Shown: positions 22,233 through 32,800 of the stretch, one piece after another
How positions within the stretch are numbered: position 1 is the first letter of the stretch
Layout: each line of letters opens with the position of its first letter
DNA from: Fistulifera solaris
Taxonomy: Eukaryota; Bacillariophyta; Bacillariophyceae; Naviculales; Stauroneidaceae
Assembly (NCBI GenBank): GCA_030295235.1
Contig: AP026129.1
Coordinates: forward strand, 1,054,001 to 1,118,000
DNA length: 64,000 bases
Reading direction: 5' to 3'
Notes under the pieces: model-generated
What the model was told of the DNA's origin: nothing
The model's database searches: none
What the model saw: only the letters and a program-made list of their open reading frames with translations
Made by a program: the position numbers and the translations under genes

Positions 22233-22739
22233 GGCCAGTCAATGTTCGATACGACGGGGTTCGTTCAATAGATGCGAGATCAGCAAAGCCGAAGAAGGAG
22301 TGAGAATACCGACAAATGATGCATTCCAAGCCGATCTCTTCTACGATAGGTAATTGTTCTTCAGAAGGGCAGCAACAACGAATTCAATTGATACGATGAT
22401 GAGATGATGGTAGAAAATAGAAAATGGGTGAGTTGATGATGTTATGTTGTCATCATATTATTTCTCGCCAAAAAGAAACTGTGGACAGGCCTACTGTTGT
22501 GTACAAAGTAGAGAGCAGTGCTGAGTACCGGACGCTTTCCCCCGACATTGTAAGCAATGTCACAACTTCAAGCGCACAATCGCCAACCGTTTCTTTGCTA
22601 AGGTTTGCACCATTTCTGAAGAAATCGGAGCTACATCGGAGTTATGAATTTTGCTTATAAATAATCGGATGCTCGTTTTGTCAGCTATTGAGCAGCAACT
22701 ATGGAGCATTTGGGACTCTTTGTGTGAAGGAACATTTGA
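22233..22739. other. Spacer between the tandem glycosyltransferase genes
   Basis: 507 bp with no supported gene. It should contain the promoter of copy 1 and the 3' end of copy 2. Confidence 0.5.
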
Positions 22740-23999
22740 TCACTTTGGCGAGAGCTCCATGATTTCATCCTTTAAGCCCGCATCACTCAGCAAATGACGC
22801 GCTACCGGTTCGGACTGCCACGCTATGAAAGCTTGAATCCAGTTTGTAATGCCATCATCCACACGGGATTTACCTTTCCCTCGGGTCGTACGTCGTTCCC
22901 AATCAGTAAGGTTCTGAAAGCGAAAGTCCCATTGAGAAGCGTACAAATACGCTTCATAGCTACCCAAGTAGTGATTCAGTATAAGCGGGGACGCTACTAC
23001 AGGCCATGGACCCTCACAAAGATGTTTGCCCAAGGGATTGTGCACTTTCATCCATTTTTCAAAAATGTTCTCTCGACGAGACAGGACAGAGGATGGTACA
23101 TGGTCCAATTGAAGGATTCCTTTGCAGTCTTTTGCGCCAGAGTTTTCCGCCAGCGATATCGCAACGTGTCAAAGTGTATGGGTTGAAACCACGGGAAATC
23201 GATTTGTTTGTACAAAGATTGACGATGACCTGGTGAATCTTGAAACAGCGGCGTAAAAAACAGACGGAGCAACACCCAACAGCCCGAATTCCACGACCAG
23301 CCGGTTGGGATCTTAGTGAAAGTCTTTTGATTGAGAAAATCGGTAATATGCCCAGGCCGCGTCGTATCATATCCCTTGACGACATCTGTGTTGATGCGCA
23401 AATATTCATCGACATCATGGTGGATGACGCGCGATACATTCTTGTCCGCCAAAGTCAACGTACATTGTTGCATAAAGTAGACCTGTCGATGTTCATGAAT
23501 CAATCGCTCGATGGGCTTGTCGAGGGGGAGAAGCGGGTCGATAATTCATCCGAATATCCTCCGACCAGTTGGTCGGCAAATAGTCGTCTTCTTCCCATTC
23601 AATGATATCTATGACATCTTTCCATCGATGTAGCAAGTCGGTAGCGCGCTGTGTACTCTTGGGATCGTATGCGATAATCAGTGAGCGCAAGGGTAAGGCA
23701 AAGTAGTGATAGGCAATCCATTCGGTCATGCGATGGTTCTGATTCAAGACAAGCGCACATGCCCCAAAAGATTCCTGCGGCGTGAATGGCGGAAGCTGAA
23801 TCACACTGTTAGCTCCTGTACTATTTCTAAAATAATTTTGCCCCAGAAAGCCGTGACCTTCTATTCTTCGATACGTTTCGTCCATTTGCCGCCCGCGAAA
23901 CGCCATGAATATATTCGCCCCGACCAAAAGCAAGGTAACCAGAGTCATCAAACGCCGAAAGGGCGCCAACTTGCGGCCCCCGGAACTAGGCCATCTCAT
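22740..23999 (-). CDS. GT92-like (DUF23) glycosyltransferase, copy 2
   Basis: Paralogue of the neighbouring gene: ATG start at 23999, N-terminal anchor (LMTLVTLLLVGANIFMAF), the same EWIAYH block, HHDVDEYLRINTD, and a C-terminal HNPLGKHLCEGPWPVVASPL block. Two one-base frame changes interrupt it. Four instead of five G in the run 23524-23528 gives SPLDKPIERLIHEHRQVY, which matches copy 1. Four instead of three T at 23121-23123 gives KTAKGILQLDHVPSS, which aligns with GKGIIHLSHIPP of copy 1. With both the length is 419 residues. I judge it a functional gene with sequence errors, but a decayed copy is possible. Confidence 0.75.
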
Positions 24000-24664
24000 T
24001 GTTTTGTTTCAATTATTTGTTTAGCAATCGGCTCGTTTGTCTCTTGGCGGCAATAGGACAAAAGGTTTACCGGAGTAGACTTCTCACGGAAATGAAAATG
24101 GCCGTGGTAAAAAGTGCGAGCGAATACTTTGCAAGGCGGACCAGGAAACGGCGTTAAAATTCTGCGTCGACGTGGACGCTACGTAGAATCTTGTACTAGA
24201 GGCAGAATTTTAACGTGGTTTCCAGATGCGCGTGAGAATTTTTTAGTACATTTTTTTACTATACATCTTTTCTCTTGTCCCCTTTCTTTTCGCGCCATTA
24301 TTCGAATTTCGAAGACGTCTGACGACTAACTGACGACGACACCTCCTCTATGCATGCATGCCGTCATGCGACTCCGAGCTCCGCGAAAGCGAGTGACGGT
24401 CAGACGACTCAAAAGGTCATGTATGTTCATGTACGACGTACGTAGTATCCACGTGAACGTCGAGAAGCTTCAAGGACGAAAAAAGTGTGACAACCAACCA
24501 ACACTTTTCATGCCAATGGCTCGCAAAGAACACGCACATCACACAACACACAACATCATCCGTGACCGGAGAATCTCATGAGATCATTGTTACGGTGTTG
24601 TCACTTTTACACTTCTCCTTTACTTACCTGCTGTCAGCAACTCACAACGAATCACCGAACCAGA
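24000..24664. other. Divergent promoter region, glycosyltransferase 2 / SLC25 gene
   Basis: No supported gene. It contains one copy of the 80-bp palindromic element (24144-24223) and a short GCATGCATGC stretch near 24351. Confidence 0.5.
24144..24223 (-). repeat. 80-bp palindromic element, copy 1
   Basis: It starts GGAAACGGCGTTAAAATTCT and ends with the imperfect inverted complement (AGAATTTTAACGTGGTTTCC), so the outer 22-23 nt can pair. It is exactly 80 bp long. Its reverse complement aligns end to end with the copies at 48293 and 48403, with about 10 differences per 80 against the first. It resembles a tiny non-autonomous inverted-repeat element. I saw no clear target-site duplication. Confidence 0.8.
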
Positions 24665-25990
24665 ATGCGGCGTCAACATGTGCTAGCATTCATAAATCTG
24701 GCGATGCTCTTGCTGAGGTGCGACGCTAGAGAGATTTCCCAGCTGTCGTCGGCCGTTTCTCTCGGTTTCAAGTCGGCGCTGGCTCGAAAGGCATCCTTTG
24801 CACCACCGGCGAATGCACTATCGACGAAAGAAAATACCCGAATCGCCGGTTCCTTTTTCGTATCACCGCGTGGAGTCGTACGCGATCGATCGCCCTCGTC
24901 TTCACGACCTGCACGACCGACGTCCCAAAAGACGACATTAGCAACAATACGCCCTCTGGTCTTCTGGGAAAACATGGTTTGCGGAGCCATTAGCCGTTCT
25001 GTCGCTCAAACCGTCATGCATCCAGCGAATACCTGCAAAACACTCCTTCAGAGCAGTCCGGATTATCGCTTTCGAGAATTGCTGAAACCCAGCATGTTTC
25101 ATCGTTTGAGTATCGGAGCGGGGGCCAATTTATTACTGAGCTTACCGCACGGAGCTATCAATTTCGCCGTCTTGGAAGCGGTTCGTCATCGGCTCGGAAA
25201 ATTGGCGAAACGGTTCGATACACCGGCCCATTTCGATCCGGCCCTGGACTTTGTCAGTAGTTGCATCAGTACCATTTCCTGCAGTGCCGTGTCGACACCT
25301 CAAATGGTGATTATGGACAATATCATGGCGGGTAATTATCCTCATCTAGCGGGGGCAATTACGCAAATTCATGCCAAATACGGAGTAGCGGGGTTTTACC
25401 GTGGGTGGCTGCCGGGCCTCATGGGGAAAATTCCAGCCTACGCATTGACTTGGACATTCTTTCAGCGCTTCAAGAATCTCCGCGCGCGATTGATCCCTGA
25501 TCGACCGGCCTCCAACATTGAGAATAGCATCATGGGAAGTACAGCTAGCGCGTTGACCGTGTGCATCATGATACCGGTCGATACCATCAAGACTCGTTTG
25601 GTCACACAAGCGGGACGCGTGGGGCCCGCTAAATACAAAGGGATCATTGATTGTGCGAGAACAGTACTGCGAGAAGAAGGCCTCGTCAGCTTTTACCGCG
25701 GCTTGCCGCCTCGGTTGGTCAGCGTCGTCCCCATGATCGGTATTCAGTTCGGAGTCTACGAAGCAATGAAACGAATCATGGTGCAACGACAAAAATTCAG
25801 AGCTTCTTCACCAGATACCTACTACGGCCCAGAACAAATCTTGCAAGAAACGTCCATGGAAGTTGCCGCCAGTTTGGCCAATCCATTTCCTGCGCCACGT
25901 TTTCTGAAACGCACAACATCACTGCCACTGCCACCGCGTACGACTTGGTGGGATCGAATGAAGCTTTCCGATAGGACTCTGGCTAACTGA
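24665..25990 (+). CDS. Mitochondrial carrier family (SLC25) protein
   Basis: Solute carrier with three repeats of about 100 residues and six predicted membrane helices. Repeat 1 carries HPANTCKTLLQ, repeat 2 the degenerate TPQMVIMDNIM, and repeat 3 the canonical IPVDTIKTRLVTQAG. FYRGWLPGLMGKIPAY and FYRGLPPRLVSVVPM mark the ends of repeats 2 and 3. The N-terminal extension is about 100 residues, beginning with a hydrophobic stretch (HVLAFINLAMLLL) from the ATG at 24665, then Ser/Arg-rich. That could be a plastid or mitochondrial presequence. An in-frame ATG also exists at 24578. Repeat 1 resembles the S-adenosylmethionine-carrier-like branch, but the substrate is not determined. Confidence 0.88.
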   Translation: MRRQHVLAFINLAMLLLRCDAREISQLSSAVSLGFKSALARKASFAPPANALSTKENTRIAGSFFVSPRGVVRDRSPSSSRPARPTSQKTTLATIRPLVFWENMVCGAISRSVAQTVMHPANTCKTLLQSSPDYRFRELLKPSMFHRLSIGAGANLLLSLPHGAINFAVLEAVRHRLGKLAKRFDTPAHFDPALDFVSSCISTISCSAVSTPQMVIMDNIMAGNYPHLAGAITQIHAKYGVAGFYRGWLPGLMGKIPAYALTWTFFQRFKNLRARLIPDRPASNIENSIMGSTASALTVCIMIPVDTIKTRLVTQAGRVGPAKYKGIIDCARTVLREEGLVSFYRGLPPRLVSVVPMIGIQFGVYEAMKRIMVQRQKFRASSPDTYYGPEQILQETSMEVAASLANPFPAPRFLKRTTSLPLPPRTTWWDRMKLSDRTLAN

Positions 25991-28250
25991 AAGCAATAGA
26001 CAATAATGATGACAGATGCTGAAGAATTTTCTACTTTGCGACTTTGCGACGGATCCGAACGCACACGTTGAACTTTAGATTCGCAATATACATTTGTGAT
26101 AAGCCCCCATGGCCACGTCATGGGAAGTTTCCATGAACCGTTATCAGAGTGACAACCTCAACACAACCACAACATTGTCAATTAGCATTTAGATGTGGTA
26201 TAAGAAGTACATTAGACAAGAGTTAAGAGGCAGCGAGCAGCGAGAGGTTCCAGTGCTAATCTTGCCAACTGCCTCGTGACTCGTGAGAGCCTCTCTCTAC
26301 GTAGTAAAGAAATGGACGCTGTACCAGGTAGTGCGGCAACAATACCATGCTGGTGGACCAAAGCGAGCGACAGTCAGACGTCGAAAGACGTCGTTTTCGC
26401 GTTTTTGATCTCGCATTTTCCATCTTTCATTCTTTCATCGGCATGGGCAACAAAGACCTTTCGCAAAGAAATTTGCATAAAACCAGCTTTCTCGATATGG
26501 AACGAATGGATTTGTTGATAGTGTTTTGCTGATATGCAATGAAGAAGTGATTCTCGACACTAAAAGAGTCGTTACTGTAGGGTTCGAGCGACCCAAAAAT
26601 GAAGAAAAAATCGCCAATTGGTGAAAAGATGATGTCGACGGAACCTTATAGACTGCTATAAGCCTTTGTTCAGTCAAACGAAGTATTTTGAGACGGTTTC
26701 CCGACATAAAATGTCAGTTCATCGTCCATGCAAACGTCGGGCGACAGGCATCTTCTATTCAAAAAAAATTTCGTTGTGTCGCAAATCATTTTTTTTATTT
26801 CAAGGCGATCGATATCTGCAATAAAAACTGTAGAACTAACCCAATTAGGGAATCTTAGAAGCGTTTGGGCATCATTTTACGGCTTATATCGACGTGTTTC
26901 ACTTTTCGTGATGTCGTCAGTTGCAGAAGAATGTGCGACATTTGACGCTAGATATCTGTCATTTCTCTTTCGTAAAGTACCTACTTGTTGACTAAGCGCA
27001 TCAACTATATCTTTCATTTAATGTACTGAGCAATTAGAGATGTTTTCGATCATTACGGCACTTTTGATCTAGAACTATATTGACGAGGAAAATGTGAGAC
27101 AAATTCGAGTGAAAACGCCACGATAAAAGCCATCTTGAACTCCGTTCACGTAAACTGTTAGTTTCCAGTCAATAGATTAAGGCATTAACAAGGTAATACC
27201 GCAATAATATCGACAAAATATTGAGAAAAACTTGATGCCTCGCAATAGCAAAAATTCATCTATAAAGTGACCCGTTCGGTTTTCATAGACCCGCCAGTAC
27301 GGATGATGTACAGTCGTTCTAAAAAGAGCAATTGGAAATAGCAATCTGATTGGCTGGAGCAATTGGAACTATGATTTTGATTGGTCGAAGCAACTGACCT
27401 CTAGGATAGTATGTCGCTGTGGTATGAAATTCCCCTATGTAATCCCGACGACGGACAATCCAATTGGGTCCACCAGCATGGTATGGTTGCCGGCAATGGT
27501 TGCCGGTAGTGCTTGTGGCCGAAAACCGAAAACCCCTAACTTTCGACGATCCACAATCCAAAAACTAGCAACTACTGACCACTGACCACTGACCATGTAC
27601 AATCTACAAGAGACAACGTCTCAAATCTCTAGAGTCTCGAGTCTCGAGAACAGCTTGGCTACCAGGTAAGCACATGTTCCTCGTCTACACTTTGTACTAT
27701 GAGCGAGAAGAAAAAGAGTGGACTCCTGCTCTTGAATAATACAGAACGCAATAAGCATGAGGCGTGCAATGATTTCTTTTGCCTTTTGCCTCTTGCCTCT
27801 TGCCAGCTTTTCACTTTTCACATCGACCATCGACACCCGACACGCGACACACCTCTTATCTCTTACCTCTTGCTCTCCACTCTTCGAGATTACTGTTAGA
27901 ATGGGCCATGTGCAACGCTACACTTTAGGGTTCCGAGTTCCGAGGGGCTGTTCGGATAGAATCTACAATCTACCAGTATTTATTGATGGATGGCATCGTT
28001 AAATTCAATGCCCTCTAACAACAGGCTTAATTTACAATAGCAAAAAGTGTCCCACTTTGACTGGAAAATGCACAGGGATGTTGGTGGACAGAAATCAATC
28101 AGCGGTACATTCACAGCCTGCTCACAGTGCGCGCTGTTCGGATTGCAACAGGCGTCGCGAACCTTCGCTCGTGGCCCTCGAACAGTTCTTTGAGCATCGG
28201 AGACGAAATCATAAAACGCGAAAACAGCAACAGTAACAGCAACAACGAAA
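25991..28250. other. Gene-poor intergenic region
   Basis: 2.3 kb with no gene I can support; small open frames are low-complexity or start at non-ATG codons. Local sequence features are four ATTGG (inverted CCAAT) boxes in two imperfect direct repeats of about 31 bp at 27329-27392, a duplicated ATGGTTGCCGG near 27482-27507, and a short TGACCAC triplication near 27577. Confidence 0.55.
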
Positions 28251-28502
28251 ATGAAAGACGTACCTTCCTCACCACCATGTCAGCACCATGACCCAACGAA
28301 CAGGTCTGCCTTCTACCAAGGAAACACGAATACCTCATTTTTCAACATGGTTGGAATGCCATCCTTAAACTCCCTCTTGCTTGCTTCACTTCCACATGCT
28401 CGACCGGTTCAATTATCTCCTGAGGAACGTCGTCGAGAGCTTATTCGCATTTTGGACATGTCACTAAAAATAGTTGATTTAAACGATTTTGGTGGCGATT
28501 GA
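28251..28502 (+). CDS. Hypothetical microprotein, family member A
   Basis: 83 residues from an ATG at 28251. The C-terminal part (LSPEERRRELIRILDMSLKI) matches about half of the residues in RTPEQRRQELIQILEMALEV at the same place in the small ORF at 29868, and the preceding SLLLASLPHARPV resembles SLLHSTIRAPHS there. The shared segment is predicted to be an amphipathic charged helix. I do not recognise the family and there is no signal peptide. The conserved protein similarity between two ORFs 1.6 kb apart is the reason for calling it coding; more exons may exist. Confidence 0.45.
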   Translation: MKDVPSSPPCQHHDPTNRSAFYQGNTNTSFFNMVGMPSLNSLLLASLPHARPVQLSPEERRRELIRILDMSLKIVDLNDFGGD

Positions 28503-28629
28503 AGGTTCGCTGACGAGACCTTCACCATACGCAAACGCAACAAACACTGATACTTTATCCTTGACGAGACATTGATTTTTCAATATAACCTTCATTTACT
28601 AGTCAAACTTTTCATTTTCAACGGGATTC

Positions 28630-28704
28630 ATGACTGTCGTAGATGAACTTGAGCGATTAGCCGAGATGGAAGCAAGAAGGCGGAAGCAGCGGGCTTGGCG
28701 ATGA
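28630..28704 (+). CDS. Possible 24-residue microORF or exon
   Basis: An ATG-started frame encoding MTVVDELERLAEMEARRRKQ plus four residues. It is highly charged and helical, as expected for a coiled-coil end. It follows microprotein A by 127 bp and could be a second exon of it, although I could not fix a splice pair. It may also be chance. Confidence 0.2.
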   Translation: MTVVDELERLAEMEARRRKQRAWR

Positions 28705-28802
28705 TCATCGATCCCCATTCTCGCGCCTCGCGACGAGAAATTCATCAAAAAGGAGAAAGGAACGCAACAAACACCAAAGGTTCCAGGTACTTATACCCTG
28801 AG

Positions 28803-28834
<32 letters not shown>

Positions 28835-29867
28835 AGGTACCCAGGCGTTTCAGTTTCCAGACGGAGATTTGGCTGTTCGTAGGTACTGTCCGTGTGTCAT
28901 CACTACTTTGCACGTAAATAATAGACCGTGGCAGATGAATGAAGAATAAATCATTGCGCCCCGCGTCACGTTGTCTTATTCTTTCTCTTTTATTGTGTTC
29001 GTTCCAGTTTCAAACCACGTTCAAATCTCACACCCTGCACCTCGCCAGTCGCCAGCTCACTCGCCCGGTCAAAAATTTGGAATTAGAATCATCAGTCCGA
29101 ATTCCGAATACCGAACACCAGTACCACGGATCATTGATATGACTAGCCCGCGTAAGCGTAAGCGTCTAGTAGATACAATAATAGGGTTGCCAAAGCTGAT
29201 TTCGCTTTGTTCCTTGTTCGCTGCACGCTGCAGATCTTCTTATGACAGGAAGAGAGGTACAGTACACGTGGTAAAAACTGGCATCGCAGCCGCAGCGTTC
29301 GAGATCCGAACATTTTCATTTTTCATGTGAGATTGAAACTTGAAAGCGCAAGACCCTACAGACTTTTGACTCACAGACCAACTTCCACAATGCATTCTCT
29401 CGGGTCACGCTGTCTTAATCTTACTCACAGCCTTTTAAGTGGTTGAAAACCACCTATTAGGATTCCGTTGGTGGAAGCTTCAAGGATTCTGCTTACTTGC
29501 TGAATTTCCTAATTACTAATCCCCCCAACTTGGTACCGAAGAGCGAATGCAGCTTTTGAGAATTTAGACGTCGAACGTGAGTGATGGAGAACAAACACAG
29601 AGAAAAGTGCTCAGGAAGACCTACATATTCGCCTATAGTGATCGGATTTAAGAGTTGCGATTACGAATCGCCGAGGAACAATGACTAGTGCAAACTTGGT
29701 TGACGAATTCGCGGAACGAAAACGGTTGTTCACCTTGCACCGTTCCAGGTTCAGCACCTAGGTACCAGGTAAGCGGACTTTTTTCATTTGCTCCACAAAA
29801 TTTCCTGACAGACATCCTCACCAAGCTGTTCCACATAATCTAAGCCGTCAATTTTTTGCGAAGAATC
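28705..29867. other. Intergenic between the two microprotein ORFs
   Basis: No supported gene. It contains an (ATC)10 microsatellite, GGTAC-type motifs at 28785-28845 and 29756-29771, and two similar stretches (28965-29000 and 29395-29430, both around TCACG(T/C)TGTCTTA) that hint at local duplication. Confidence 0.45.
28804..28833. repeat. (ATC)10 microsatellite
   Basis: Ten perfect ATC units in intergenic sequence. Confidence 0.95.
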
Positions 29868-30068
29868 ATGTTGCCTCCCTGTAACGCTCAACATGAAGCA
29901 ACATTTTCCGCAACACTTCATGAAAGCCTTCTTCACAGCACAATCCGAGCCCCGCATTCCCATATAGGCCAAACTCTGAACAGGACACCGGAGCAACGCC
30001 GTCAAGAATTAATTCAAATATTGGAAATGGCTCTCGAGGTTAGCGCTTCGTTCGACGACACACATTAG
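29868..30068 (+). CDS. Hypothetical microprotein, family member B
   Basis: 66 residues from the ATG at 29868. The N-terminus is MLPPCNAQHEATFSATLHES, then the helix segment RTPEQRRQELIQILEMALEV shared with member A, and an acidic end (SASFDDTH). The function is unknown. The paired occurrence in a gene-poor stretch, same strand and same relative position of the motif, supports a duplicated small gene. The alternative is a conserved domain belonging to longer, unrecognised spliced genes. Confidence 0.42.
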   Translation: MLPPCNAQHEATFSATLHESLLHSTIRAPHSHIGQTLNRTPEQRRQELIQILEMALEVSASFDDTH

Positions 30069-30424
30069 AGGAGCGGTGTTGTGAAACCGTCACAAACCCG
30101 GTCCAAACCCCCTATGGAGGCTCACGGAGCTAATACAGGACAGACCATTCTTACGGAAGTGTCTGAGTACGATATGAGAAATACTGGAACTAGTCTAAAT
30201 ACAGCTCCGCTTTTTCTATGCATAGAGAACTCAATTTAAACGTATGTAATGGTAGGTCGTGCAACCACCCGGAGAATAGTATGCCTCTACTATGCCTCTT
30301 CCATTTCAACCGTAATCTTGTACAGGTCTGAAATGATGTACAAAGTCACCTTTTTGACTAACGTTGCTGAGAAGACACATTCTGAATCGCAGATTCGCAA
30401 TCATTAGAGATGATTCGATTGTAT
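30069..30424. other. Intergenic, no features seen
   Basis: 356 bp, 3' flank of the nucleotidase gene. I see nothing that I can support. Confidence 0.5.
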
Positions 30425-32496
30425 CTACCTCTGATTCAAGAGGGTCGAGTTAAAAGGTGCAGGTTCTTCAATATCAGCGGCTAGCTCTTCTACCAATACA
30501 AAATCGTCAACATCACAACCTAGCTCATTGCAAAAATACTCCATGTCTTGCAGTCGGACTGTACCGTCTCCGTTCGTATCAGCGTAAGAGTGAACAAACT
30601 CAGCCAACACTGACTCGCGTTGATCAACGCTCAAGCCCAACTTGTCTCGCAACGCCATCTGAATTTCTTCGACGGTGACAATTCCATCGCCCGACATATC
30701 CAAAGCTTCTAGCCGTTGCTCAACACCGCAATCGGCGTAAACATCACAAGCGTCTTCATCATCGTCCATTATCTCGTCACCAATTGCACTCCAAAGTTGA
30801 TTCCAAAGGTTTCGTGCGAAATGGCCCATAAGTTCGGCGTGAATATTCACATAAGTGCCTTTGGGCGGCAACAGATGCGGATTGTCTGTAAAGTACTCGG
30901 TCAATGGCCACGACTGCCCGTTGGTCAGGTCTGAAATCTTAGTTGCTACACGATAGATGCGGTTTAAATTCAGTGGCTCGCCCGCAACGTGCGTCACCTT
31001 CCCTTCAGAATCCTGGACAATCCCCTCATCGTATTGCATCCAACCAGGGACAGGATCGCCCGCATGAGTTGCCTCAATTCCAGCCGCCAAAAACAGAACC
31101 AGGCATTTTGACGACCGCAACGACCTCGTCACTCTTAATTTCGGCTTCGAGAGACTCCAGACTAAAAAACGCATCATCCGGATAATCCATATTACCGCGG
31201 ATGTTCCCTCCCATCAACAATACAGCATCCACCCGGTGCTGACGGTCACGGCGACTCACGTTTAAACTGGTTCGGAGTAGTGAGCAGATGAGCTTTCCCA
31301 TACTACAAACGGATTCGCGGCTTCCATTACTGGTCAAAGGACGGAAGATTTCTGGGATTTGAGCAAGCTCTGTATTTCGGAGAGGCGCAAGAGCTTCGTA
31401 CGCACGTTGATTGGCTTCGTGAGAGGCTGGATTGGGAGCCCAGTCGTCAACTTTCACAAACTTTGCCCGGATACTGGGCTTTTCCTGACTTTCGTCCGAC
31501 CAGCTCAATTCCAACATAGTTGCATACTCCGCATTCATACCAGGCTTGAGCAAGCGAGTTCCATGAATGACTTCGTCCACTCGGTGATGATCATGCCCAC
31601 TCAGAACAACCGGAAAATCGAATTCTTTACACGTCCTATGGTCATCGGGTACGTACAAGTGCTGCAACGGAACAACAATATCACATCCTTCGTCTTCTTC
31701 AAGGATGCGCTTGTATTTCTTCAGTGCTTCCCATGGGTCCGTAATTGTAGCACCACCAAAAGCACCCGGCGCCTTGAAGTGTGAGTACACCGCTGGATCA
31801 TTCGTCAGCACCGCGCACAATCCCACTTTACGAGTGTGTTTACCGTCAGAGCTCATCAACTCGATCACGTCGTATTCAAGCTGATCATCCATCGCTTCAT
31901 GATCGAGCATATTGCTGTTTAACCCTGTGTAAATAGTCGCAAGCAATTAAGATTCAATTCAAAACGCTCGCTCACAATTCCGGCGAGCGAGATTGTACTA
32001 CACTTTCCGGGGAAATTCCGCACATGCGTTACTTGCGTCTTGTGAGGTTGGTCGGCTTCATGATTTCCCCAGGTGATATAATCCAGTGGAATCCGTGCCA
32101 GGGCGCGCATCATTCCAAAGCCGCGGTCGACGGAAGCCAACAAGTAGGGGCTCAAAAGTCTCCCGTCAAGACACTCACGACCGTAGCGCCTTTGGCTTTG
32201 ACGCGCGTTTGCTCCAACAATGTCTGAAAGCTACCCAAGTTCTCCAAGGTGTAAATATCCGTAATCTGCAAGATGCAAAGGCGGCATTCTGAATCCGAGG
32301 TCGGTTCTGGACCCCAGTCTTCGACTTGTTCGTCGACGATGATACTATCTGGTGCGTTGGGTGCACGGCCTCCCCCGGCTAGTCTCTTTTTGTCTTGTGC
32401 ATTCGCAATACCGTTTGTCGCTAGAGCGAAGGTTGGGACGGTGAAGGCCTCGGCCGTCGCAACGCATAGGAGAAGGTTGACCACAAATCTCATCAT
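30425..32496 (-). CDS. 5'-nucleotidase/metallophosphatase with C-terminal EF-hands
   Basis: Two-domain UshA/CD73-type nucleotidase. Exon 1 is 32496-32002 and exon 2 is 31924-30425, with a 77-nt intron. Metallophosphatase motifs are ILQITDIYTLENL, LTGDF then SPYLLASVDRG, ITWGNHEAD and VVLSGHDHH. The C-terminal substrate domain follows (LLMGGNIRGNMDYPDD, MPGSV...AAGIEATHAG). Two EF-hand loops (DMSGDGIVTVEE and DTNGDGTVRLQD) lie near the end, suggesting calcium control. The start MMRFVVNLLLCVATAEAF then TVPTF has a signal peptide with an AEAF junction, so plastid or secretory targeting is possible. Two one-base frame changes lie in A4 32154-32157 (one missing) and A5 31089-31093 (one extra). Allowing both gives 664 residues. 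Confidence 0.88.
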
Positions 32497-32800
32497 GAAT
32501 GAAAAAGTCGAAACGCATTCTTTTCCGTAAATATTTCCAAGTTTGAAAGCATTCTGAACAGAGAAGCAACATGAGATCAGCGATTCAAATAGGCGAACGA
32601 GCAAAATGGAATTCTTTTTAATGCGTTTTCTCGATCGAAGTCTATCGAGTTTCGTGACTTTGCGCCGCAACATTGAGGAGTCACGTGTCTACGTGTCTCG
32701 TCAATCATACTTCAAGAACTCGTGACTCAAATCAATAACAACGATCGACCCACAAGAAAAGAACTCACAAAAGGAGAACTAAAGTCTATTTAACGCGTTT
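32497..32800. other. Intergenic, nucleotidase promoter
   Basis: 304 bp upstream of the nucleotidase start and downstream of the ankyrin gene. No feature beyond a likely promoter. Confidence 0.5.

Noticed and set aside
26276-26991. Several open frames of 80-90 codons
   Set aside because: Low similarity to anything, mostly non-ATG starts or biased composition; expected by chance in AT-rich spacer.
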